39,442 nt of DNA from assembly GCA_016872895.1 (NCBI GenBank), contig VGYT01000005.1, positions 1 to 39,442 of the forward strand, read 5' to 3'. Below, one piece after another: positions 17,551 through 26,007 of the stretch (within the stretch, counting starts at the first letter, position 1; the number at the start of each line of letters is the position of its first letter). Source of the stretch: Planctomycetota bacterium. Lineage in GTDB: Bacteria; Planctomycetota; Phycisphaerae; FEN-1346. The translations under genes were made by a program, and so were the position numbers. The notes under the pieces were generated by a model that was given only the letters and a program-made list of their open reading frames with translations, ran no database searches and was not told where the DNA came from.

Positions 17551-17631
17551 GGCTTCCCTGGCCTCCCGCGCTGCCGGAGGACGCGCCTCGCGGCGGGGCG
17601 CCCGCGCGGGCGCCCTCCGGTCCGCCCCGCG

Positions 17632-17970
17632 CTACACGTCCACCTTGTCCGTCGGATTGTAGGACGACTTGATGAAGACCGCCTTCAGCGGCGCCGCCGT
17701 GTCGTTGATGATGTTGTGGATCTCGCCCGGCTCGATGCGCACGGCCATGCCGGCGCGGATGGGGTGCTCCTGCCCGGCCACGGTGATGCGGCCGCCGGCG
17801 CCCTCGACGAAGAAGAACGTCTCCTCGACCTGGCGGTGCACGTGGCGGCCGAGTTCCTCGCCCGGGGCAAAGAGGATGACGCCCCAGTCGATTCGCGGGC
17901 CGCGGAAGAGGTACTTCACGCCGCTCGCGCCGCCGCGATAAGCCTTCTCGGCCTCGTAAACGATTTCCAT
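17632..17970 (-). CDS. Cupin-domain protein
   Basis: MEIVYEAEKAYRGGASGVKYLF...APGEELGRHVHRQVEETFFFVEGAGGRITVAGQEHPIRAGMAVRIEPGEIHNIIN. Confidence 0.85.
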   Translation of the reverse strand: MEIVYEAEKAYRGGASGVKYLFRGPRIDWGVILFAPGEELGRHVHRQVEETFFFVEGAGGRITVAGQEHPIRAGMAVRIEPGEIHNIINDTAAPLKAVFIKSSYNPTDKVDV

Positions 17971-18019
17971 CGTCCGCCTGCCTTGCGCGCCGCACGGCCC
18001 CGCGCCGGGCACTAACCTC

Positions 18020-18039
18020 CCGCGGCTTTACAGCCGCGG
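18020..18039. terminator. Hairpin CCGCGGCT-TTAC-AGCCGCGG upstream of the cupin gene
   Basis: Perfect 8-bp stem; no T-run, so it may be a repeat rather than a terminator. Confidence 0.35.
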
Positions 18040-18133
18040 CTCGATGCGACCAGTCAAAAACGACGGGGAGCCGGGACGGCGAATCGTTGCCTTTCCGGCG
18101 CCCGGCTCCTCCGTCAACAAGGGGTCCGCGTCG

Positions 18134-18330
18134 CACGCGCCCCGCAAGCGGGGCGGCTAAACAAACGCCGCACACGCGCCTAAACAAACGCCGCACACGC
18201 GCCCCGCAAGCGGGGCGGCTGAACCCGCGCCCGGCAAACGGCGCCGCTGAACTCGCGCCCGGCAACGGGGGCGGCCCCCCAACCGCGCTCGGTTGCACCG
18301 CGGGTCTCCCGACCCGCCGCGAGCCGCGCG
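18134..18330. repeat. Cluster of tandem and palindromic repeats (GCCCCGCAAGCGGGGCGGCTAAACAA family and GCGGGTCTCCCGACCCGC)
   Basis: Perfect 23-bp tandem duplication TAAACAAACGCCGCACACGCGCC at 18158-18180 and 18181-18203; GCCCCGCAAGCGGGGCGGCT around 18139-18157 and 18201-18220; degenerate copies after that. Confidence 0.8.
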
Positions 18331-18334
18331 TCCG

Positions 18335-20785
18335 TCATCCCGCCGCGGTGCCCAGTTCCACGCCCGTAGCGGGCGCCGCCGGCGGGAACGAACCGGCAAC
18401 CGAGTAGTTGCCCTTGTGCCGGTCCTTCAGTTCGCCCAACTTCGACTTGTTCCAGTTCGTGATGCGGCTGAAGTAGCCGACGATGCGCGACACGCCGTAC
18501 ACGCTGTGCGACTGGCAGAAGTCGCAGTGGTCCTGGAGCCTGGGCGTCCACTTGTGGCAGTCGTTGCAGATGGTGAACTCGGGGCTGATGGTGATCTGGG
18601 CCGCCTCGGTGTTCTCGTACGTGCGGCGCACCAGGGCCAGGATGCTCTCGGCCGGCGGGCGCTCTTCGCCGACGAAAGCATGGATGATGGCCCCGGACTC
18701 GATCATGCCGTGGAACTTGGCCTGCTTCTGGATGCGCGTCAGCAGGTCCACGGGCGCGTCGGCCCGCAGGTGGATGGAGTTGGTGTAGTAGGCCTCGTCG
18801 GCGGCGAGGTCGCCCTTCAGAAGCGCCCTGCTCTGCGGCCACTCGCGGAAATCGACCTTCGCGAAGCGGCGGGTGGCGCTCTCGGCGGGCGACTCTTCCA
18901 GGCTCACCTTCAGGCCGTGCCGCTTCGCGTACTGGGCGGCCCGGTGGTGCATGTACGAGACCGCCAGGAGGCCCTTGCGCAGGGCCTCGTCGCTCTCGTG
19001 CAGTTCCTGGCCCAGCACGTACTGGACGCACTCATTCAGGCCGATAAGGCCGATGATGTACGTGCACTTATCCAGGTCAACGTACGGCCGGCCGTCCTTG
19101 GCGTCCTTGCCGATCTCCCACAACGGCATCGCGGGGCCCGACATCATCCTGCGGATGAACTCGCGCTTCTCCAGGTGGGCCGTCATGGCCAGGTCCATGG
19201 CCGCCCCGACTTCCTCGAGCAGCCGCTGCCAGTTGCCCGGCCCGGCCCGGTAGGCGCACTGCGGCAGGTTGATCGTAACGTTCTGGAACCCGCAGAACCG
19301 CATGCTCTCCGGGTGGCGGATCATGTGGTCGTCGGTAATGGTCGTCCGCAGCCGGCAGCACGCGCTGAGCGTCACCGCGTCGCGGTCGAAGACGAAGTAC
19401 GGCACGCCGTTCTCGGAGGCGATGCGGCACGCCTGGTCCAGCAGTTCCCGCTGCGCAGGGTCGGTGAACGACTCGGCCGTGACGTGGAAGTCGCACTTCG
19501 GGAACGCGAACAGGTGGCCGTCGCGGTCGCCGGCGCGCCAGACTTCGAGCATTGCGCGGCAGAAGCGCTGGGCGGCCTTCTCGTAGGAGCCGTAGGTGCG
19601 GCCCATGTACTTGCCCCCCGGGCCGATCGCCTCGATGTCCCTGAGGTACGGCGGCACGCCCGTGTGCACGTTGAAGTCCAGGAACAGCGTCTGCCCGCCC
19701 CGGCTGAACGCCGACTGCGAGCACGAGAAAATGAGGTGCTGCGCCTCCTGGAGCACCTCGCCGTCCGCCATCGACTCGATGTACGGCGCGTACATGATGT
19801 TGATGTAGCCGACGCCCAGCGCTCCCGCGTAGTACGCCTGCATCGACGCCAGGAACGTGTTGAGGTGCCCCGTGAGCGTCCGCGCGTGCCTGGCCGGGCC
19901 GCTCTTGGTGTCGAGGTTCTGGAGGTCCAGCCCGTACTTCTTCAGGTACTCCAGGCTGTGGCTGGAGCAGTAGACGCGGGTGGGGTAGCCCAGGTCGTGA
20001 AGGTGGACGCGGCCGGTCAGGTGCGCTTCGGCCACGGGGCGCGAGAAAATCTCGCCCAGGGCGAACTGCTTCAGCACCGTCTCGGCGATCGACAGGTTGA
20101 TCGCCTCCGGGTTGTTCGACGTGATGTTCGAGTTCTCCTGGCTCTTGGAGTAGATGAGGTTCTTCAGGTCGAAACTCGGCATGCCGATGACCTTCTGGCG
20201 CTCCAGCCGGCACGTCAGGCCGCGCTCGAACAGTTCGTTGTCCACCAGTTCCCGCACGAGGGCCGTCGAGATGCGCGCGAGGCCCGAGGCCAGGACGCGC
20301 TCTTCGACCGCCGTGGCAACCTTGCGGGCCGTCGCGGGCTCAAGGTACGATTCCTTTTCGAGCGCCTCGGCGATGCGGGCCTTGTCCCACGGCACCAGCG
20401 CGTCCTTGGCGCCCGTATCGACCAGAAGGGCGCTGTCGGTGGTGCTGCGGCCCTTCTCCTGGAGGGCCTTGCGGACGGTCATCGCGCGGCGGGCCTGGGC
20501 GCGACGGTCGCGGTAGAGGATGTACGCCTTGGCCGTCCTGGCATGGCCGGTTTCTATGAGGACCTTTTCGACCATGTCCTGGATGTCTTCGATGCCGGGG
20601 GTCTCGCCCTCGTAATGGCGGTTCAGGTAGTCGGTGACGGCCGAGGCGAGTTCCTCGGCGAGGAACCGGTCCTCGCCGCCGACTGCCCGTGCGGCCTTGA
20701 AGATGGCGTCGGCGATCTTCGACTTGTCGAAGGGCATGAGCCGCCCGTCGCGTTTGCGTACGTGGCTGATGGCGTGCCGAGTCAT
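18335..20785 (-). CDS. nrdD: Anaerobic (class III) ribonucleoside-triphosphate reductase
   Basis: N-terminal ATP-cone; KNLIYSKSQENSNITSNNPEAINLSIAETVLKQFALGEIFSRPVAEAHLTGRVHLHDLGYPTRVYC; C-terminal CNDCHKWTPRLQDHCDFCQSHSVYGVSRIVGYFSRITNWNKSK glycyl-radical/zinc region. Confidence 0.95.
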   Translation of the reverse strand: MTRHAISHVRKRDGRLMPFDKSKIADAIFKAARAVGGEDRFLAEELASAVTDYLNRHYEGETPGIEDIQDMVEKVLIETGHARTAKAYILYRDRRAQARRAMTVRKALQEKGRSTTDSALLVDTGAKDALVPWDKARIAEALEKESYLEPATARKVATAVEERVLASGLARISTALVRELVDNELFERGLTCRLERQKVIGMPSFDLKNLIYSKSQENSNITSNNPEAINLSIAETVLKQFALGEIFSRPVAEAHLTGRVHLHDLGYPTRVYCSSHSLEYLKKYGLDLQNLDTKSGPARHARTLTGHLNTFLASMQAYYAGALGVGYINIMYAPYIESMADGEVLQEAQHLIFSCSQSAFSRGGQTLFLDFNVHTGVPPYLRDIEAIGPGGKYMGRTYGSYEKAAQRFCRAMLEVWRAGDRDGHLFAFPKCDFHVTAESFTDPAQRELLDQACRIASENGVPYFVFDRDAVTLSACCRLRTTITDDHMIRHPESMRFCGFQNVTINLPQCAYRAGPGNWQRLLEEVGAAMDLAMTAHLEKREFIRRMMSGPAMPLWEIGKDAKDGRPYVDLDKCTYIIGLIGLNECVQYVLGQELHESDEALRKGLLAVSYMHHRAAQYAKRHGLKVSLEESPAESATRRFAKVDFREWPQSRALLKGDLAADEAYYTNSIHLRADAPVDLLTRIQKQAKFHGMIESGAIIHAFVGEERPPAESILALVRRTYENTEAAQITISPEFTICNDCHKWTPRLQDHCDFCQSHSVYGVSRIVGYFSRITNWNKSKLGELKDRHKGNYSVAGSFPPAAPATGVELGTAAG

Positions 20786-20915
20786 GCTTCCCGTCTCCCT
20801 GCCCGTGCACTGCGATTAACGGATACTCTTCAGCGGCCTGGCGGCCGCGCGGTTGGTTTGTCGGGGGCGGCCCTCCGCCGCCCCCCGGCGGCGCCCGGCC
20901 GGCGCGGACGATCCC

Positions 20916-21437
20916 TCACGTGCCGGAGCCCGGCCGCGGCTCCGGCGCTGTCCGCGGCCCTCCCTTTCCGGGGGCCGGCGCCGCGCCGCCCCGTTTCAGC
21001 ATCGGCTCCACCTCATGCACAAATTCCGATACGTCCTTGAAGTTGCGGTACACGCTGGCGAACCGCACGTACGCCACCTGGTCCTCTTTCCGCAACTTCT
21101 CCATCACCAGGTCGCCGATGGCGCGGCTGGGGATCTCCTGCTGGCCGCGCGCCGTCAGTTCGTCCTCGACCTCCTGGAGCATCTCGTCGATGCGGCTGGT
21201 GGGGACCGGGCGTTTATGGAGCGCCAGCAGCAGTCCGCGGCGGAGTTTCGCGCGGTCGTATGCCTCGCGCGACCCGTCCTTCTTGATGACCCGCAGGCGC
21301 GGCTCGCTCTCGGCCCGCTCGTACGTGGTGTAGCGGCGGCCGCAGGCCAGGCACTTGCGCCGGCGGCGGATCGCCGGCCCGCTCGCCCGCGAGTCCACCA
21401 CCTTGTCGTTGTCCTGACGACAGAACGGACATTCCAT
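20916..21437 (-). CDS. nrdR: Transcriptional repressor NrdR (zinc ribbon plus ATP-cone)
   Basis: MECPFCRQDNDKVVDSRASGPAIRRRRKCLACGRRYTTYERAESEPRLRVIKKDGSREAYDRAKLRRGLLLALHKRPV. Confidence 0.96.
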   Translation of the reverse strand: MECPFCRQDNDKVVDSRASGPAIRRRRKCLACGRRYTTYERAESEPRLRVIKKDGSREAYDRAKLRRGLLLALHKRPVPTSRIDEMLQEVEDELTARGQQEIPSRAIGDLVMEKLRKEDQVAYVRFASVYRNFKDVSEFVHEVEPMLKRGGAAPAPGKGGPRTAPEPRPGSGT

Positions 21438-21927
21438 CGCTTCACGCCCCCTGCCCGAGGGTTCCGCAGAGATGCAGGCCGCATCCCACCCCCCCGGGAG
21501 CCCCCATCCGGACACAAGATGTTGGGCTTCCCGGCGTCCGCCTACGTCGGCATTTTGGCTCTATGTTAATCAGAAAAAAGTTGAGAAAGTGCGAGTTCAG
21601 CCCCGCCATCTAGTTGGCGAGCATGTTAAGAACCCATTATATGGGGTGTCAAGAGGGATGTTCCGCCGCGGGGTTGGCACGAAGGTTAGTCACAGGGCGG
21701 GAAGCGCCTAACACGCGCAAATACAACATGTTGGGGCCGACATCGGCCAGTTATCCACCGGAAAGAATTTTTTTTCAACAGGATTTAACATCGTCCTTCA
21801 CAGCCCCAACACGCAGGGGTCGCACCGGCCGCACCACAACCGCTGGGACATTCATTCTTTCTGCCGGTCCCATGCTTTCGCAACGGCGCGAGAGCATGGC
21901 ACCCATCGTTTGACCTGACATAGAGCG

Positions 21928-22395
21928 CTAATCTTCCTCGGCAGCCCCGCCCGGCGCAAACACCTCCAGGCGCACCCCTCCCTGCCTGAGGAGCGACTTG
22001 CCGAGGTCGTCCGGGTAATCGTGGCGGCTGACGATCCGCCGGATGCCTGCGTTGATGCACACCTTTGCACACATGGAACAAGGATGATGTGTCGTGTACA
22101 GCGCGGCGCCGTCGATCCGCACGCCGTGCTTGGCGGCCTGGATGATGGCGTTCTGCTCGGCGTGCAGGCCGCGGCACAGTTCGTGCCGCTGCCCCGACGG
22201 CACGGCCATCTGCTCGCGCAGGCATCCCGTCTCGGAGCAGTGCGGCACGCCGCTCGGGGCGCCGTTGTAGCCGGTGGCCAGCAGGCGCTTATCGACCACG
22301 AGCACGGCGCCCACTCGCCGCCGCAGGCACGTGGATCGCGTCGCCACCTGCTCGGCGATGGCCATGAAGTATTCGTCCCAGGTCGGCCGGTTCAT
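21928..22395 (-). CDS. dCMP (deoxycytidylate) deaminase family protein
   Basis: [53 protein letters not shown]...GLHAEQNAI...[20 protein letters not shown]. Confidence 0.93.
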   Translation of the reverse strand: MNRPTWDEYFMAIAEQVATRSTCLRRRVGAVLVVDKRLLATGYNGAPSGVPHCSETGCLREQMAVPSGQRHELCRGLHAEQNAIIQAAKHGVRIDGAALYTTHHPCSMCAKVCINAGIRRIVSRHDYPDDLGKSLLRQGGVRLEVFAPGGAAEED

Positions 22396-22447
22396 GGTGC
22401 ACAAGGGTATTCGCGCGGGCGAGCCCTGTCAAGCGAGCGAGGCAGCG

Positions 22448-24001
22448 TTACGGAAGCAAGACCACGCCACGGTGGCCGCCGAGGCGGACGGGCAGGAAGC
22501 GGCGGACGGCATCGGCCGCGGGCCCAGCCGGCGGCGGCGCGAGCACCACGGCTGCCGGGTCGGCCCCGCCGCGGATGCCCGCCACGGGGTACGCCCGCGC
22601 CAGGAGCGCCCGATGCACCTTCAGCCACTCGGCCGCCGCACGCGTGTCAACCGGCCCCTCGCCCTCGGCCAGCAGGATGGCCACGAGCGTGCCGTCATCG
22701 CGGACGGCGGCCAGCGCCGGCGCGCCCGGCTCATCGACCTCCACGCGGAACACCTGCCGCGCACCCCCGCCCACGAGCGCCGCCCCTTGCGCCTCGAGGG
22801 CGGCCAGGAGCGCCTCGCGGCTATCCGGGCGCCACACGGAAAAGATGGAACACGGCTCCGACGCGGGGGAGGCGGGCATCGCGGCGGCCCCGCGCGCTGC
22901 GGACGCCCCCGCCGCGGACGACAGGACGGGCACGCCGGCCGCGCACGACGCCGACGGCGAGGCGAGCGCGGACGGCGCGGCGGGCGGGCCCGGCGCGGCA
23001 GCGGCGGGCGCCGCTTCACGGGCCGGCCCTGAGGCGGGGCCGGCGGGATAAGGTCCGGCGGCCGCCCCGGCCGGCCCCGCACCCGCCGCGGAGGGCAGGC
23101 ACGCGCCCTCCGCACCGCCGCGAGGGGCGCCGCGGCCGCGGGCCTGCGGCTCCGCGGCGCCGCCGGGGGGCATCTCTGCATCCATATATGACCATACGCT
23201 CTGAATCGGCGCCTGGGCAACGAGCCGCGGCGGCTCAGGATGGTCCGGCCCCGCACCCGCCGCGCCCCGCCCCAGGAAGCCCTGGCCGGCCAGGTCGAAC
23301 GCCAGGAAGGCCCGCGCCGCCCGGCGCAGGCGTGCGAGCAGGCGTCCGGCCTCCTGTGCGCCTTCGGCGCCGACCACGAAGACGGCGGCCGGCCCGGCCG
23401 GGCCGCGGAGGCGCCACGCCTTCAGCCCGCGGTAGGTTTCAACGGCGCTCTCGGCGTCGGCCGCCGCGATGAACACGGTCCGCCCCGCGCGGGCCGCCAG
23501 CCTCGCGGCCGCAACGCCCGGCGATTCCAGCAGCACCAGCGCCGCCTGGTCGCACCGGCCGACGAGTTCGGCAATGGCGCGGCCGGCGTCGGCGGGGGCC
23601 GCCAGGTGCTCCGGGCCGAGTCGCCCGCACGCCGGCTCGCCCAGGACGAGGGCGTCGGCCCGCCCGCGCTCCACCAGGAGCACGGCCGCCGTCCCGTCGC
23701 GAGGCGCCAGGTGCGCCGCCACCACCAGGGCCGTCCGCCGGCGCTCGGACGCCTCGATGCCCGCCGGAACGAGAAGGTACAGGCCGCGAGGCGGGCCGAG
23801 TTGGACGGGCGGCAGGTCATTGCCTGAGTCCGGCAAAGCGGGCTGCGCCCCCGGGGAGGCAACCGCCCCCTGCGCCGCGGCAGCCGGGGCGCCCGACAGC
23901 AGCGCGTCGGCGACGGCCGCCATGTCGTCGTCTCGCGGGCCGGCATCGGCGCGGCTGCCCGCAAAGCGGCGCTTCGGCGCTGACAGGGGGGTCGGTCCCA
24001 T
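22448..24001 (-). CDS. Degenerate MinD/ParA-superfamily-like protein without Walker A, with long Ala/Pro/Gly linker
   Basis: RGLYLLVPAGIEASERRRTALVVAAHLAPRDGTAAVLLVERG...CDQAALVLLESPGVAAARLAARAGRTVFIAAADAESAVETYRGLKAWRLRG; no GKT motif; C-terminal FSVWRPDSREALLAALEAQGAALV domain. Adjacent to a true ParA. Confidence 0.55.
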   Translation of the reverse strand: MGPTPLSAPKRRFAGSRADAGPRDDDMAAVADALLSGAPAAAAQGAVASPGAQPALPDSGNDLPPVQLGPPRGLYLLVPAGIEASERRRTALVVAAHLAPRDGTAAVLLVERGRADALVLGEPACGRLGPEHLAAPADAGRAIAELVGRCDQAALVLLESPGVAAARLAARAGRTVFIAAADAESAVETYRGLKAWRLRGPAGPAAVFVVGAEGAQEAGRLLARLRRAARAFLAFDLAGQGFLGRGAAGAGPDHPEPPRLVAQAPIQSVWSYMDAEMPPGGAAEPQARGRGAPRGGAEGACLPSAAGAGPAGAAAGPYPAGPASGPAREAAPAAAAPGPPAAPSALASPSASCAAGVPVLSSAAGASAARGAAAMPASPASEPCSIFSVWRPDSREALLAALEAQGAALVGGGARQVFRVEVDEPGAPALAAVRDDGTLVAILLAEGEGPVDTRAAAEWLKVHRALLARAYPVAGIRGGADPAAVVLAPPPAGPAADAVRRFLPVRLGGHRGVVLLP

Positions 24002-24014
24002 CGGACGACCCTCG

Positions 24015-25154
24015 CTAAGGCACTTCCACCACGCTGTTCAATTCACCGTATGGATTGCTCTCGACATAAGGATTGGCCGGGTCGCTCGTCCAGCGGCCGT
24101 CGATGATAAGGCGGTAGGCGTACCGGCCGGCTGGCAGGCGGACTTCCTTGGTCCAGACGCCAGGCTGGTCGGTGGAGGCCATGTCGGCGTCGGGGGTGGT
24201 GGCCCACTGGTTGAAGTCGCCCGCCACCTGGACGCGCGCGGCGCCCGGCGCGTTGCAGACGAAGCGGACGCCGTCCTCTATGGGGATGGCGCCGTAAACC
24301 ATTTCGATTTTTTTATCGACCGCCTTCTCGCGGGCCTGGTGGTCGCGGACCTCGCGGCGTGCCATTTCCTCGTACTCCAGTTGGAGGCCGGCGGCCAGGA
24401 GTTCCTGGGCCAGCGTCCGGTAATCCTCGTGGCCGCGCGAGTTCGGGCTGAACTCGGCGATGGGGCTGCCCATGGCGGCGGCCTCGCGCAGGCCCACGTG
24501 GAACCGGATGACCGTCTCGAGCATCGTCGGGCCGTGCTGGTTCCGCAGCGCCGCCAGCGCCCGGCGCATGGTCCGCGCCCGCGTGTCGTACATCGTGGCG
24601 AGGACACGCACGACGGGCTGGCGTCCGATGCGTTCGGCCACCGTCTCGATCGTCTCGACCGTGCGCGCGAGGCCGTACGTGCTGAAGAAGCCCAGGTCCA
24701 CCGGCACGAGGACTTCGTCGGCGGCCACGATGGCGTTCATCGAGAGGATGCCCAGGCCCGGGCCGCAGTCCACCAGCGCGACGTCGTAGCGCTTGGCGGC
24801 CTGGTCCAGCGCCCCGCGCAGGCGCAGTTCGCGGCCGTCGGTGCCGGCCAGCGTCTGCTCGAGGCTGGCCAGGCCGACGCTCCCGGGCGCGAGGTAGAAA
24901 CCGTCGACGACTTCCCAGGCGATGTCTGGAAGGCCGAGCGGCCCGCTCTCGCCGCCCTCGCCTCGCATGACGTGCCACGTGCTGAGTTCCACTTCGTCTT
25001 CGCGGACGCCGCAGCCGATGGTGGCGTGCGCCTGCGGGTCAAGGTCCACCAGGAGCACCCGCCGCTTGGCCCCGGCGAGCGTGGCAGCCAGGTTGATGGC
25101 CGTCGTCGTTTTGCCGCATCCTCCCTTATGATTGAATATGGTGATAACGCGCAT
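24015..25154 (-). CDS. ParA-family ATPase fused to C-terminal glycogen-binding AMPK1_CBM/CBM48-like domain
   Basis: MRVITIFNHKGGCGKTTTAINLAATLAGAKRRVLLVDLDPQAHATIG and ALVDCGPGLGILSMNAIVAADEVLVPVD; C-terminus GVRFVCNAPGAARVQVAGDFNQWATTPDADMASTDQPGVWTKEVRLPAGRYAYRLIIDGRWTSDPANPYVESNPYGELNSVVEVP. Confidence 0.9.
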   Translation of the reverse strand: MRVITIFNHKGGCGKTTTAINLAATLAGAKRRVLLVDLDPQAHATIGCGVREDEVELSTWHVMRGEGGESGPLGLPDIAWEVVDGFYLAPGSVGLASLEQTLAGTDGRELRLRGALDQAAKRYDVALVDCGPGLGILSMNAIVAADEVLVPVDLGFFSTYGLARTVETIETVAERIGRQPVVRVLATMYDTRARTMRRALAALRNQHGPTMLETVIRFHVGLREAAAMGSPIAEFSPNSRGHEDYRTLAQELLAAGLQLEYEEMARREVRDHQAREKAVDKKIEMVYGAIPIEDGVRFVCNAPGAARVQVAGDFNQWATTPDADMASTDQPGVWTKEVRLPAGRYAYRLIIDGRWTSDPANPYVESNPYGELNSVVEVP

Positions 25155-25387
25155 GGCCCGCCTCCCGCCCGCCGGCACGGCGAACAGCCGCGCGGCAGTC
25201 ATCCCCTCGCATTATCAATATTGAAAACGGACGTGTACATTCCCAAGTACGTGCTTCGGTCCATGGCCGGCGCCTTCTTGGGAGAACTTATCGGAGGCCG
25301 AAACAGAAGTCAACAACAATCTGTTGGGGGCTGGCAGGAATCGCGCCATACGGCCGCGAGAGGGCCCGCACTCCCGGGGCCCGGCCG

Positions 25388-25432
25388 GGTGGCATGCCCG
25401 CGCCGCCGCATGCGTGGGCATGCCGCCCGCCC
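25388..25432. repeat. Palindrome GGCATGCCC ... GGGCATGCC within a GC-rich repeat
   Basis: gggtGGCATGCCCgcgccgccgcatgcgtGGGCATGCCgccc; perfect 9-bp arms. Confidence 0.6.
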
Positions 25433-25734
25433 CGGACGGAAGGAGAAGAGGCACATGCGGGGCCTATCGCGAGGCTTTTCCGCAACGTCAGTCTCCGTCA
25501 GGCAACGTTGGCGCAACTGCCTGCAAATACAGGCTTTACGCGGTGCTCATTCTCCGATGCTCTTCGGGCTGTTGCCAACCGTAAACGTGGCGGGAAAACG
25601 CCGGGCTGGGCGCGAGAAATCCCCGGAGATTCTCAGGCCGGTAAACCCTTGATTTTGCGCGAGTTACGCGAGCGCGCTCGAAAAGCCGGTCGCCGGCGAC
25701 CTGTTGGCACGGCGATTGCTCAGATTCGGATATC

Positions 25735-25850
25735 TGGCTCGTTCTTTACAAGGCATCGCTTGTGACTTTCCGCACAGCCCTCCCCCGGGTGCGACAAGTC
25801 TCCAGGCGCTTTGCCACACAACCCCCTTAACTCCCATAAAGAACGAGCCA
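25735..25850. repeat. 116-bp segment bounded by 14-bp perfect inverted repeats
   Basis: TGGCTCGTTCTTTA (25735-25748) / TAAAGAACGAGCCA (25837-25850). Confidence 0.8.
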
Positions 25851-26007
25851 CTTGCGAGGAATCGCCCCGCAAGGGGCGTTGCGGGCGGTTAGACGGGTTT
25901 GTTGCGGGTCAAAGAAGTTGCGGGATAGTGGAGGGTCTACAGGTCAGACCAGCATGCCGAGTGCCAAGCCAACCGTTCCACACACAGAACGTTCGGCGGC
26001 ACAGGCC

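Noticed and set aside
18134-18330. Possible CRISPR array
   Set aside because: Repeat units are palindromic and adjacent or degenerate without unique spacers of regular length, and no cas genes are present.
18293-21040. 915-aa plus-strand ORF
   Set aside because: Antisense to nrdD; no domain, Arg/Val/Ala/Gly-rich shadow translation.
21751-21759. Possible chromosomal replication origin (DnaA-box-like, AT-rich)
   Set aside because: Only one imperfect 9-mer; no dnaA, dnaN or box cluster in the window.
22855-22869. 15-mer CGGCTCCGACGCGGG shared with 15769-15783
   Set aside because: Possibly a truncated relative of the SEPRPSGSG repeat, but too short and GC-rich to claim without a genome-wide search.
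23469-25652. 727-aa plus-strand ORF
   Set aside because: Antisense to the ParA-CBM gene and its neighbour; the tail runs into non-coding DNA; no domain similarity seen.
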